Positions 1 through 13,360 of a stretch of 64,000 bases of DNA are shown here, piece after piece (the first letter of the stretch is position 1; each line of letters starts with the position of its first letter). This DNA comes from Nemopilema nomurai (taxonomy: Eukaryota > Cnidaria > Scyphozoa > Rhizostomeae > Rhizostomatidae): assembly GCA_003864495.1 (NCBI GenBank), contig ML133457.1:806001-870000 (forward strand), read 5' to 3'. Made by a program: the position numbers and the translations under genes. The notes under the pieces are model-generated. The model did not search any database and was not told the DNA's origin. It saw only the letters and a list, made by a program, of their open reading frames with translations.

Positions 1-3000
1 GAAAACTGTTCATGGAGATTTTTGATTAACCAGAGAATGGCTTGAGATTAGCAAACTCTACGGCGTTGTTGTTTGATTCGGGTCATAGGCGACCTTAGCG
101 CTCTCGCCACCAGGCCCCTGCAAAGATGGCGGCCTACAATGTTATTCTGACACAGGGCCGGTGTTGGAGGGGGTACTTTGTCGGAAATAAAGGGAGGCAA
201 AAGTTCTCTGTGTTGCTACTAGGTGGCAAAAATTGCAAAGTCGGATAGTAGCTACCTTCATAATGTGAAAAGTCTGGACTTAAAACATATAATCATGGAA
301 GGGTGCCATCTTTAACAGTGCCCTTCGGCCATTTATTTCCATTGACGTAACACCAATTTGTAGAGAAATTGCAAAGCCGGGAATCTTACCTGCGTCGTTG
401 CTACACGTAACAGGGCCTGAAGAGACTGTTGTTGCTCATCAAAGCTTTTGGTATCTGTTTAGTCCAGACAGAAGACCGTTCCATAATAGGCATTCTTTCT
501 GTCGTCATCATCATCATCATCATCATCATCACAGTTTTGCCAACGTGCTCTTTTTTGTCTCCTTCGTCGATATGCAATCTTCATGCAACTGAAAGCTCTC
601 AATCGGTACCTAAAAGAATTTTAGAATTTCAGTGTTTTTGCAGAGTTGCTGACAAAAAGTATTCACAAACAGAACGTTTTTAAATGTAATTGTTTGTATT
701 AGAAACCAAGTCAAATTTTAGTGTGCTTTATACTCCTAGAGTCTTTATACTTTGCAACATATTGAACTTCATACTTTTTTGTACATCTATGGAAAGTATG
801 TTGAACATATCCTGCGTTAAAAACCAATATAAGGAGCTTAGGCCCAATCAGTTATGTTTACATGTTAAAACGCCCTTTAGAGTCCACACTAACACCCTCT
901 CACTGTCATCCCGCTTTGCAAATGATTGTGGCAAAATTCTTAGATCACCACCAAAACATTACGTATTTGCCCTCCCACTTGAGAAAATCTAGCTATTCTA
1001 AATAGAAAATTTCTTCAATGCTTAGATTTATTCGATCCCTCTAAAAATTATGAATTGCGATTCATTTGCCTTGTTTGAATAACAGCTTGAGGTTTGAAAT
1101 CTAAAGGTGTGGGGCAACAATCTAAAACAACTTTGGTTCTCTTCAGTTTTTACAGCTAGAATTAGGCACATAACATCTTTGAGCAGCAGAGCATGAAAAG
1201 TTTGCTGGACATCTTCGATTGAGATACAGTCGGCGAAACCCGGAATTTTTATATTCCGAGAATCGTGATTTCAAGAAATCAGTACCCACATATTATCACT
1301 TCCTTTTGAATAACTAATCATTTCCTTTGATCTTTGCCCCTGGATTTCCTGTGGCTTTGCGGAAAGAGATCTTCACAATGTTTTCTCGGAAGCGGATACA
1401 TCCAACACATTTGCATCACATTACAGCGGAGAGAGCTGTGCATGAATTTCTTCGTGTACATAGCGGCTTATTCTTTCCATGCTCATTTTGTTGTTCTCTT
1501 GTTCTTCTTCATAGAATTCTATTTGAAATTTTCATATGTCAAAAATTGGGAAATTTTTTTCAATCATTTAACCTTTTAAAAAACATTTTCATTTTAATTC
1601 CAAATTAATGAAATAAAACAAACAATTTTTCCCTGCGTGTTTCCAATCTATCAAAACCTCACTTCCAATCTGCGATAACCTCGCTCTAGTGATCTCTATT
1701 GCTTTCTTAAAAGCAAAGCTGAAAAATTGAAAAGACAGTAGAAGACGATAGAAGAAAGGGAGGCACCAACAAAAAGGAAACAGAAAGGAAACAAAACCAA
1801 AAGGAAATTTAGCGTTGTAAAATCAACACTGACAATGTATACTGACGTGTACTGACCATGCCAATGCTCTCTTTGTTTGTGTTTCTTGCGAAAGGCTTTT
1901 TTCATTGTTTCATTAGTTTTGATAGTAATAAAAACGATAATACAAATATTTACAGTGGAGGGCCTCAGTCACTTGGCTTTTGAGGGCCCTTTCGATTGCT
2001 TCATTACGAAGCAGACTTGTGCAGAGATGAATAAAATTTTGCATCGATTTTTGCAGCGTCCTTTAGCTTCTTTTGGCACTGAAAGTTGTATCTTCCACGT
2101 GCGGAAGAGTCGATGAAAAGAAATGGAAATGCGTGCACCTGCTTTCGAGATATTTACTCAAACTTTTAACAAAAGGAGATAAAATAATCATATTGACCAA
2201 ATTCTGTCAACAAGAAACTGAAAGCATCGGAGACACCTAACCAAGAATGAGTTGGCATTAGTTTCCTGAGATGCCCTAAGCTCTGAAGAATTTCCCGCCA
2301 AACCGAGAAAATATTAATTTGAATCCAGAACGAGGTTTTGGCCGTTTTTATTGGCTGCGAGGTTTTAGCAGCGTTTGAACACAAGAAGAAGAATTTTAAT
2401 GCATTCATTTTAATTGATTGAAATGAAAATGGATGTAAAACGTATCTTTTTAAATATAGAAGATGAAAGAAAGAAACTGTTTTTGAATATTTTGGATTGA
2501 TAAATGATGCTATGAGCTGTTATCAAAAAAGAGAGGAAAGCAAAATGTAGGCGTTGCAAATAAGAAAAAAACTGCTAGACATTTGCTTTCCTTAGTTTGT
2601 TATAGTCATTTTGACAAGAGATGCAGAAACACTGCATACCTACAAACCTGGTTTGGAGAAAGGTTTTCGTAAAAAGTTGAAGAAGTTTTTGTTGATAAAA
2701 ATTAAATTTAATATTGTTGGTATAGTTCTATAAAATGTTGATAATGTTCTTAAGTAAATTGTGAGGTTTTAGCAATAGTTAAAGGACTCAAACAAGACAT
2801 CTGACATATCACTGCTAGAAATCATACAAGTGACAATAATTATGTTATTATGTGCCTAATTTGTTTTTTTTTAATATGGAGTGATTTACTATAAAACGTT
2901 CAAACAAGCATTCTCAAAAGAACAAACATAATATGATGGTTTTACGAGCTTAGTACGCCAAATTCAAAGCAAAATAGCTCTTGAAATATAGATCTCCATA

Positions 3001-3693
3001 TTTGTAGTGAAATGGTATGGCGCTAGTTACTGCAAAGACTTCAAAGAAAGTGAAGAAAAATTTTGAAAAATTGGTTGCGAAAATGGAGCAAGAATAGCAA
3101 TGTTGTTGCTTAGAATTAAGTTTTCGATGCATTTCAGCATGAGACGTAATTAGAGAAAATAGTTTACCAACATTACAAATTTTGGCGATTTTGCAAACAG
3201 GAGTATATTTTTGCACATCCAGCAGCTTTCAGATGTTATCACCTTGTTTCCCCTTCCCTACCCTAATGCATTTCAATTTATAAATCATTTTCATAATGTA
3301 GCAACCATTGTATTGAAACCTGTTTAGAACCTTGGTACTTGTGTTCAAACAGACGAATGACATGGGTAGTTCCCTAATTTAATGCTTTATTCAAAGGTCC
3401 AGCGATTTCCAGTATCTTATGTTGTGTTAAAACGAGAGCATAAATTTTAGGTTTCAAGTGAATAATGTTATCAAATCCATAAAATGTTATCTTGAAATGT
3501 TATCAAATCCAAGAAAAATGCAAATGTTTGTCGTGAGCTTTGCACCAGATCTAACTCCATATTTATAACCTCTTTGATCATCCTTTGAAATGTCTCTCCC
3601 AAACTTATTCCCATCCCATTTCAACAAGCCATAACTCGTGATTCCTGCAAAATTTTATTGCAAGTGCTTCAAAATGAAACCTCTCCCTAACAG
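1..3693. other. No confident gene; AT-rich flank upstream of the mucin repeat exon
   Basis: I see only short open frames without family resemblance in this stretch. A YY1-like AAGATGGCGGC lies at 123-133 and opens a 40-codon frame at 126 that I cannot support as a gene. The signal-peptide exon of the mucin gene should lie here or further left, because the repeat exon begins at a splice acceptor (AG at 3692-3693), but I could not identify it. Confidence 0.5.
505..531 (+). repeat. (CAT)n microsatellite
   Basis: About nine uninterrupted CAT triplets. The poly-His run seen when this is translated is a by-product of the microsatellite, not a protein feature. Confidence 0.9.
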
Positions 3694-6600
3694 CAACTTC
3701 AACAGGAAATGCAAATTTGACAACATCATCCTCTTCTACAGCTTCTTCTGGAGTTTCTACCTATGGTGTTGTAGATTCATTAGTCACTCCAACTGCAACT
3801 CCAACAGGAAGTGCAACATCAAAAACATCATCGTATTCTACAGTTTCTTCTGGAGCCTCTACCTATGGTGTTGTAGAACCATCAACCACTCCAACAGCAA
3901 CTCTAACAGGAAATGCAACTTCGACAACATCATCGTATTCTACAGATTCTGCTGGCGTTTCTACCTATGGTGTTGTAGATTCATTAGTCACTCCAACTGC
4001 AACTCCAACAGGAAGTGCAACATCAAAAACATCATCGTATTCTACAGTTTCTTCTGGCCTCTACCTATGGTGTTGTAGAACATCAACCATCCAACAGCAA
4101 CTCTAACAGGAAATGCAACTTCGACAACATCATCGTATTCTACAGATTCTGCTGGCGTTTCTACCTATGGTGTTGTAGATTCATTAGTCACTCCAACAGC
4201 AACTCTAACAGGAAATGCAACTTCGACAACATCATCGTATTCTACAGTTTCTGCTGGCGTTTCTACCTATGGTGTTGTAGAACCATCAACCACTCCAACA
4301 GCAACTCTAACAGGAAATGCAACTTCGACAACATCATCGTATTCTACAGATTCTGCTGGCGTTTCTACCTATGGTGTTGTAGAACATTAGTCACTCCAAC
4401 AGCAACTCTAACAGGAAATGCAACTTCGACAACATCATCGTATTCTACAGTTCTGCTGGCGTTTCTACCTATGGTGTTGTAGAACCATCAACCACTCCAA
4501 CAGCAACTCTAACAGGAAATGCAACATCAAAAACATCATCGTATTCTACAGTTTCTTCTGGAGCCTCTACCTATGGTGTTGTAGAACCATCAACCACTCC
4601 AACAGCAACTCTAACAGGAAATGCAACTTCGACAACATCATCGTATTCTACAGATTCTGCTGGCGTTTCTACCTATGGTGTTGTAGAACATCAACCACTC
4701 CAACAGCAACTCTAACAGGAAATGCAACTCGACAACATCATCGTATTCTACAGATTCTGCTGGCGTTTCTACCTATGGTGTTGTAGAACCATCAACCACT
4801 CCAACAGCAACTCTAACAGGAAATGCAACTTCGACAACATCATCGTATTCTACAGATTCTGCTGGCGTTTCTACCTATGGTGTTGTAGATTCATTAGTCA
4901 CTCCAACAGCAACTCTAACAGGAAATGCAACTTCGACAACATCATCGTATTCTACAGTTTCTGCTGGCGTTTCTACCTATGGTGTTGTAGAACATCAACC
5001 ACTCCAACAGCAACTCTAACAGGAAATGCAACTTCGACAACATCATCGTATTCTACAGATTCTGCTGGCGTTTCTACCTATGGTGTTGTAGATTCATTAG
5101 TCACTCCAACAGCAACTCTAACAGGAAATGCAACTTCGACAACATCATCGTATTCTACAGTTCTGCTGGCGTTTCTACCTATGGTGTTGTAGAACCATCA
5201 ACCACTCCAACAGCAACTCTAACAGGAAATGCAACTTCGACAACATCATCGTATTCTACAGATTCTGCTGGCGTTTCTACCTATGGTGTTGTAGATTCAT
5301 TAGTCACTCCAACTGCAACTCCAACAGGAAGTGCAACATCAAAAACATCATCGTATTCTACAGTTTCTTCTGGAGCCTCTACCTATGGTGTTGTAGAACC
5401 ATCAACCACTCCAACAGCAACTCTAACAGGAAATGCAACTTCGACAACATCATCGTATTCTACAGATTCTGCTGGCGTTTCTACCTATGGTGTTGTAGAA
5501 CCATCAACCACTCCAAGAGCAACTAACAGGAAATGCAACTTCGACAACATCATCGTATTCTACAGATTTGCTGGCGTTTCTACCTATGGTGTTGTAGATT
5601 CATTAGTCACTCCAACTGCAACTCTAACAGGAAATGCAACTTCGACAACATCATCGTATTCTACAGATTCTGCTGGCGTTTCTACCTATGGTGTTGTAGA
5701 ACCATCAACCACTCCAACAGCAACTCTAACAGGAAATGCAACTTCGACAACATCATCGTATTCTACAGATTCTGCTGGCGTTTCTACCTATGGTGTTGTA
5801 GAACATTAGTCACTCCAACTGCAACTCCAACAGGAAGTGCAACATCAAAATCATCGTATTCTACAGTTCTGCTGGCGTTTCTACCTATGGTGTTGTAGAA
5901 CCACCAACCACTCCAACAGCAACTCTAACAGGAAATGCAACTTCGACAACATCATCGTATTCTACAGATTCTGCTGGCGTTTCTACCTATGGTGTTGTAG
6001 ATTCATTAGTCACTCCAACTGCAACTCCAACAGGAAGTGCAACATCAAAAACATCATCGTATTCTACAGTTTCTGCTGGCGTTTCTACCTATGTTGTTGT
6101 AGAACCACCAACCACTCCAACAGCAACTCTAACAGGAAATGCAACTTCGACAACATCATCGTATTCTACAGATTCTGCTGGCGTTTCTACCTATGGTGTT
6201 GTAGATTCATTAGTCACTCCAACTGCAACTCCAACAGGAAGTGCAACATCAAAAACATCATCGTATTCTACAGTTTCTTCTGGAGCCTCTACCTATGGTG
6301 TTGTAGAACCATCAACCACTCCAACAGCAACTCTAACAGGAAATGCAACTTCGACAACATCATCGTATTCTACAGATTCTGCTGGCGTTTCTACCTATGG
6401 TGTTGTAGATTCATTAGTCACTCCAACTGCAACTCCAACAGGAAGTGCAACATCAAAAACATCATCGTATTCTACAGTTTCTGCTGGCGTTTCTACCTAT
6501 GGTGTTGTAGAACCACCAACCACTCCAACAGCAACTCTAACAGGAAATGCAACTTCGACAACATCATCGTATTCTACAGATTCTGCTGGCGTTTCTACCT

Positions 6601-9290
6601 ATGGTGTTGTAGATTCATTAGTCACTCCAACTGCAACTCCAACAGGAAGTGCAACATCAAAAACATCATCGTATTCTACAGTTTGCTGGCGTTCTACCTA
6701 TGGTGTTGTAGAACCACCAACCACTCCAACAGCAACTCTAACAGGAAATGCAACTTCGACAACATCATCGTATTCTACAGTTTCTGCTGGCGTTTCTACC
6801 TATGGTGTTGTAGATTCATTAGTCACTCCAACTGCAACTCTAACAGGAAATGCAACATCAAACATCATCGTATTCTACAGTTTCTGCTGGCGTTTCTACC
6901 TATGGTGTTGTAGAACCACCAACCACTCCAACAGCAACTCTAACAGGAAATGCAACTTCGACAACATCATCGTATTCTACAGATTCTTCTGGAGTCTCTA
7001 CCTATGGTGTTGTAGAACCACCAACCACTCCAACAGCAACTCTAACAGGAAATGCAACTTCGACAACATCATCGTATTCTACAGATTCTGCTGGCGTTTC
7101 TACCTATGGTGTTGTAGATTCATTAGTCACTCCAACTGCAACTCCAACAGGAAGTGCAACATCAAAAACATCATCGTATTCTACAGTTTCTGCTGGCGTT
7201 TCTACCTATGGTGTTGTAGAACCACCAACCACTCCAACAGCAACTCTAACAGGAAATGCAACTTCGACAACATCATCGTATTCTACAGATTCTTCTGGAG
7301 TCTCTACCTATGGTGTTGTAGAACCATCAACCACTCCAACTGCAACTCTAACAGGAAATGCAACATCAAAAACATCATCGTCTTCTACAGCTTCTTCTGG
7401 AGTTTCTACCTATGGTGTTGTAGAACCATCAACCACTCCAACAGCAACTCTAACAGGAAATGCAACTTCGACAACATCATCGTATTCTACAGATTCTGCT
7501 GGCGTTTCTACCTATGGTGTTGTAGAACCATCAACCACTCCAACAGCAACTCTAACAGGAAATGCAACTTCGACAACATCATCGTATTCTACAGATTCTG
7601 CTGGCGTTTCTACCTATGGTGTTGTAGAACCATCAACCACTCCAACAGCAACTCTAACAGGAAATGCAACTTCGACAACATCATCGTATTCTACAGATTC
7701 TGCTGGCGTTTCTACCTATGGTGTTGTAGATTCATTAGTCACTCCAACTGCAACTCCAACAGGAAGTGCAACATCAAAAACATCATCGTATTCTACAGTT
7801 TCTGCTGGCGTTTCTACCTATGGTCTTGTAGAACCACCAACCACTCCAACAGCAACTCTAACAGGAAATGCAACTTCGACAACATCATCGTATTCTACAG
7901 ATTCTGCTGGCGTTTCTACCTATGGTGTTGTAGATTCATTAGTCACTCCAACTGCAACTCCAACAGGAAGTGCAACATCAAAAACATCATCGTCTTCTAC
8001 AGTTTCTGCTGGAGTTTCTACCTATGGTGTTGTAGAACCATCAACCACTCCAACAGCAACTCTAACAGGAAGTACAACTTTGACAACATCATCGTATTCT
8101 ACAGATTCTTCTGGAGTCTCTACCTATGGTGTTGTAGATTCATTAGTCACTCCAACTGCAACTCTAACAGGAAATGCAACTTCGACAACATCATCGTATT
8201 CTACAGATTCTGCTGGCGTTTCTACCTATGGTGTTGTAGAACCATCAACCACTCCAACTGCAACTCTAACAGGAAATGCAACATCAAAAACATCATCCTC
8301 TTCTACAGATTCTGCTGGAGTCTCTACCTATGATGTTGTAGAACCATCAACCACTCCAACAGCAACTCTAACAGGAAGTACAACTTCGACAACATCATCG
8401 TATTCTACAGATTCTGCTGGAGTCTCTACCTATGATGTTGTAGAACCATCAACCACTCCAACAGCAACTCCAACAGGAAGTGCAACATCAAAAACATCAT
8501 CCTCTTCTACAGATTCTGCTGGAGTCTCTACCTATGGTGTTGTAGAACCCTCGGTCACTCCAGCTGCAACTCTAACAGGAAGTGCAACATCAAAAACATC
8601 ATCCTCTTCTACAGATTCTGCTGGAGTCTCTACCTATGGTGTTGTAGAACCCTCGGTCACTCCAGCTGCAACTCTAACAGGAAGTGCAACATCAAAAACA
8701 TCATCGTCTTCTACAGTTTCTTCTGGAGCCTCTACCTATGGTGTTGTAGAACCATCAACCACTCCAACAGCAACTCTAACAGGAAATGCAACTTCGACAA
8801 CATCATCGTATTCTACAGATTCTGCTGGAGTCTCTACCTATGGTGTTGTAGAACCCTCGGTCACTCCAGCTGCAACTCTAACAGGAAGTGCAACATCAAA
8901 AACATCATCGTCTTCTACAGTTTCTGCTGGAGTTTCTACCTATGATGTTATAGAACCATCAACCACACCAACAGCAACTCTAACAGGAAGTACAACTTCG
9001 ACAACATCATCGTATTCTATAGCTTCTTCTGGAGTCTCTACCTATGGTGTTGTAGAACCCTCGGTCACTCCAGCTGCAACTCTAACAGGAAGTGCAACAT
9101 CAAAAACATCATCGTATTCTACAGTTTCTGCTGGCGTTTCTACCTATGGTGTTATAGAACCACCAACCACTCCAACAGCAACTCTAACAGGAAGTGCAAC
9201 TTCGACATTATCGTCGTATTCTACAGTTTCTGCTGGCGTTTCTACCTATGGTGTTGTAGAACCCTCGGTCACTCCAGCTGCAAGTTCGAT
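3694..9290 (+). repeat. Coding minisatellite, 102-bp unit, about 55 copies
   Basis: The unit encodes 34 residues of the type TTPTATLTGNATSTTSSYST followed by DSAGVSTYGVVEPS. Between about 5.8 and 6.9 kb two unit types alternate (VVDSLVTPTATPTGSATSK and VVEPPTTPTATLTGNATST), making a 204-bp higher-order dimer. From about 8.5 kb a third type appears (EPSVTPAATLTGSATSK) that lacks the N-A-T sequon. The 5' half is almost homogeneous and carries about 16 small deletions; the 3' half is more diverse and stays open. Confidence 0.95.
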
Positions 9291-12200
9291 TAAAGATGTA
9301 ATCTTGCTGACATCCTCTTCCTCTTTGGTTCCTTCTAAGTTCTCTACTGTTGTTGTTTCAGCATCTGACACAACATCTACTTATTTGAGACCGCCTTTTT
9401 CATCACAAACTTTGTTGACATCTGAAGCTGCGACAACTATTCTTTCACAATCTGTTGTTATTCAAAGCAAAAGCTATTATGTCACTAGTCTTTTGAGTTC
9501 TTCGACGGGCTCGTCGTTGTTAAATGCTGCTGAGTCGAAAAAGCCATCTTCAACGGTCTCCCATATGAGCGCAAGCCGTGTCTCGCCCGCTATGGTCACA
9601 CCATCCAGCATGTCATCGTATGTCGCAAGGTCAATGTCAGTTTATATTCCAACAAGGAAGCCCACACTTGCACCAGATAGAAAACTCGAAATTAATTGTG
9701 AAATCGTATTCAATGTTACCTTCGAAGAGTCCTACAGTGTAATAGGGTCTTCGGAGTTCAAGGCGTTGGACGAAAGAGTTGTTCCAATATTGGCATACGT
9801 CTACGAACGTCACCTTGGGCCTTTTAACTATTATGCCGTGAAGACGGTACGATTTTCCAGTGGAGGAAGGCTTGGTACAAAGATAAAGTTTGCTGTTTTG
9901 TTCAGTTTACTCAAGAATAATGCTGAAGTTGTTAAGGGGAATTTGGTTGACGTTTCCGTGACACACCTTGAAGGCAAAGCTTTCCGTACGCCTCAAGGCT
10001 CAGTTGAATTCTTCAAAAATACTTTCATGTTAAGTGAAGAAGTCAAAGTTGAGCCGAAGAAGGAGGAAAAGATTTTGGTCGAAGCAGAGTTCAGGATAAT
10101 CTGTATGTACCATTTTGTTAATAACACTAAAAATAGCATAGAGTGAGAAAGATTTGCATTGCTATAATCAGTATCAAGCATCTCTGAATAAAAAAAAGCT
10201 CAATTCTGAATTATTTATCTTATTCTCATTTCAGTCCTTGATTAGATACAGTGTTGTAGTTGCTCTCAGCTCGCTGGGCTAGGCATAAAATCTAGGTGCT
10301 TTGAATCATTGTGATATAAGTATGTGGTGTGTTTTAGCAAAGAACTACGACAAAAATCTGGGTGATTCAGAAAGCAAAGAATACAAGAAGTTGAAAGTTG
10401 ACGTGGAGTTGGTTCTTAACATGACTTTCCAAGATCTTCCAGGATTTGTCAAAGCGGTTGTCAAGTCTTTCAAATCGGGAAGTGTCATTGTTATTTTCGA
10501 CCTGATTTTTGACTCCAGTAAGGCAGGATCTAACACAAAGGAGATATCAAACAACGTTGATCAAACGTACAAGAAAGCAACCACAGATAAACATCTTGGG
10601 AACTTCACAGTTACAGAGATGAAAATAATCAAGGTTGAGTCTCAGTCAGGCAGACAAACATCATCCTCCTCTCAATCATTTGCAACATGGGCTATTGTTC
10701 TCGTTGTTTGTGGTGTTGTCATTGGAATCTTGGTCATGATACTTTTCTCACAATGCGTAAGTATGCTTAAGTCGTGTAAATCTGTTACTTCATCTGTTCA
10801 TGAGAAGGCCACTTGAGCTCAAAGGCCTCATGAATGATTCAATTTGAAAACAATCCGCGTTAGATTAGGCCGCGCTGAAATCGAGGCCGCACTGAAATCG
10901 AGGCCGCGCTGAAATCGAGGCCGCGCTGAAATCGAGGCCGCGCTGAAATCGAGGCCGCGCTGAAATCGAGGCCGCGCTGAAATCGAGGCCGCGCTGAAAT
11001 CGAGGCCGCGCTGGAACAGCAGCCTCTAACAAGCAATGATCAAATGGATTGAGCTATTTCCACTGTATTGTATTGCAAGGTTTTCGTACAATAGGGCAAC
11101 CATTTCAAGGGTGAAGAAGAAAATTATGAAGTAAAGATATTTATTTTCAATAAGAGAAGTCCTTTTTTAAAGAGGCTTCAAAATGAATAATTTTAAGTGC
11201 ATAAATTGGTGTGACTGAATTATTGAGGAACTTCAACGCCTTGTTTTTATTTTTTCTATAGAAAAGAACAAGACGTTACAAAGATGTTGTCGAAGAGGTG
11301 TACGCAAGTGCTATTACAAATGGGTATGGAAAGCCTTTCTATGAACTAGAGGGAATCGAGGTTGACAAGTCGAACCCAGAATTGACGCGACTGAAAAGGA
11401 CGTCGAAATACCTTGGCAGTTTTGAAGGTTTGCCCAGAGCCAAAATAGCTGAGACGAACTTAAATGGAGAAATTGACAAGGTATGTTCTGCGCCTTAACT
11501 ATAATCAAGAACATTTTTTTTTCTGTATTTTTATGTAAGCTTAACAGTTTTGAAAGTCATATTTCAGCATTAGATAGTGTTTCAGATAGACGTATTTGAT
11601 GATTTTATACAGTTTTCCGGTTGATTTTATTTTCGTGTAAACAAGACCGCGTTGTGGTGTGGGTGTGTGATTTTCAGAGAGAGACTCCAAAGCAGAGAGG
11701 GGCCTCGTTAAACCATCCATTGTTGCTGTTGTTGAGCCCCGTTAAACCATTCATCATGACTATTGTTGATTTTGTCATTGCAAATAAGAATTTGTAACAA
11801 AAAACAAGAATTTCGAAATGGAAGTGGCCCCAATTAAACTTTTACTGTTTCTCACGCCCTAAAATTGCTTTCGCAATTATATGATGGGGGTAATAAAATT
11901 TTTGTTTATGATTTCATAAAGACTCAGGCTTTCTATTCCGCTTTTTAATGAAATGATTCAATCAACTAAAGTGCAAAGTCATAATTAATGCTTACCCAAT
12001 TAACTAGTTAATTATTTTCTTAACTGCTGTGCCCCACAGCTGTGAACATTTTTCAAGACATCTTTAAACTTTGTGATGTTAGCCTTTAGTAAAAATACAG
12101 ATTACATGGAAGCGTTAGATCTCTCTAGAAAATAATTAAACGTTAGTAAACAAAAGGAGTTAAATGAAAACTAGAGGTACTAGATATCACCAAAATATTC

Positions 12201-13360
12201 CATTTGTCAGAGTGTTTTTGCAATGTGAAAAATGTTCGTAAATATTTTATTTATGAGTAGGCTGTTAAAACAAATTGTTGACAAAATATCACAAGCACGA
12301 AAACAGAAAAATAAATTGAGCATGTTGTTAGATTAAATTTTGTCAATAAAGAATAATTTGACAATTTGTACCTTATAAAGTAGATGCTAGCTTAAAAGTT
12401 ATAACACTTATTTCTCTTTAGCCACAAGAATCGCAACCAGGAATCGTCAACCACTCCTTCGCAGTGACCCTTGCAGATGAGGTATTTGTTCACTTATTGA
12501 AATATATGTATATTGATTTTCAAGTTAAAAGATTTTTTTTCGTTCTTAGGAATCTTCTAGTAGCTATTCAAATAATCTGGATCTACAAAGAATTTTGTCC
12601 TCGTGCTCCAATTGTCACGAAAAAAAATACCCTTTAAATTTAACTTAACTTCTATGACATTCAAATGCTTTCAAGCATCGATTTTTCTTTGTTTGTTAAT
12701 GAAAGCTACAATTAATTTCCACTCTTTTAATAAGTGTTGAGTGCATAGTTATTATGTGCCCATTATAATAGTTGGTTTTTTATGCACAAGTTTGGATGAC
12801 GTTCAGTAGAACACAAGTGGTAAAAGTTTGCTCACAGGACCTATTTTTGCAAGAAATATCGGTATTTTAACAAGCACCTTCTAAACGTATAGTTTTTTAA
12901 AGAATTTGTTTTTACTTCATCGTGCTACTTTTGAATAATTGCTGTGAAAAAGAAGTTTATTCAAAAAATTCTTCGTCTTTACAGCAACAGATTCTATTCG
13001 ATAAAGGTTTTAGTAGATGGGATTGAAAAAAAATTTTCGTAAATAATTTTTCTTTATAAGTAAGGATTCTAACATGTTCTGTCTCGTGAATTTTAGCAGA
13101 TACTATATCTACACGCACCTTTCTTGTCAATGCTCATTAATTAAATTATTGAGGTCCTTATTAGATTAACTTGGTTTGTTAGTCGGAAGATGATAATGCA
13201 CAAATAGCTAATTTAAGCACACAATAAGTATCGTTAATCTGGTTTTTTTTAGAAGTCTGAAGTCCTGCCACAGGTCACCAAGGAAGAACATTCTTCGGGG
13301 ATGGCGTCTGAAGACACAAATCAAAGTGATGGAAAACAGGATAAAACTACAAGCTTGTAA
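3694..13360 (+). CDS. Transmembrane mucin-like protein with SEA domains (5' end not found)
   Basis: I read five exons: 3694-10102, 10338-10756, 11262-11480, 12422-12481 and 13253-13360 (stop TAA). All four joins have GT-AG ends and matching phase (1, 0, 0, 0). The first exon is an array of about 55 34-residue Ser/Thr/Pro-rich repeats, each with a conserved STYGVVE/D segment and usually an N-A-T glycosylation sequon. It ends in a SEA-like domain (SSEFKALDERV...). Exon 2 encodes a second SEA-like segment containing SGSVIV, matching the G-SVVV autocleavage site of SEA mucins, then a hydrophobic helix (AIVLVVCGVVIGILVMI). Exons 3-5 encode a charged cytoplasmic tail of about 130 residues that starts KRTRRYKDVVEE. 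I infer a cell-surface, heavily glycosylated mucus or glycocalyx protein. Reading-frame breaks occur only between about 4.05 and 6.86 kb. The signal-peptide exon was not located. Confidence 0.8.
10866..11012 (+). repeat. 17-bp GC-rich minisatellite in a mucin intron
   Basis: About eight near-perfect copies of GAGGCCGCGCTGAAATC lie in the intron between the transmembrane exon and the first cytoplasmic-tail exon. One copy differs by a single base (CGCAC for CGCGC). The GC content stands out against the AT-rich surroundings. Confidence 0.95.

Noticed and set aside
1877..2116. A hydrophobic N-terminus (FFIVSLVLIVIKTIIQIF) as the missing mucin signal peptide
   Set aside because: The frame lacks an ATG before the hydrophobic stretch and has no supported donor joining the repeat exon.
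3638..6913. Cys/Asn/Phe-rich repeated frames (CNSNRKCNFDNIIVFY) across the mucin array
   Set aside because: They are the array read out of frame between the small deletions. The true frame is the Ser/Thr/Pro one, which continues into the SEA domain.
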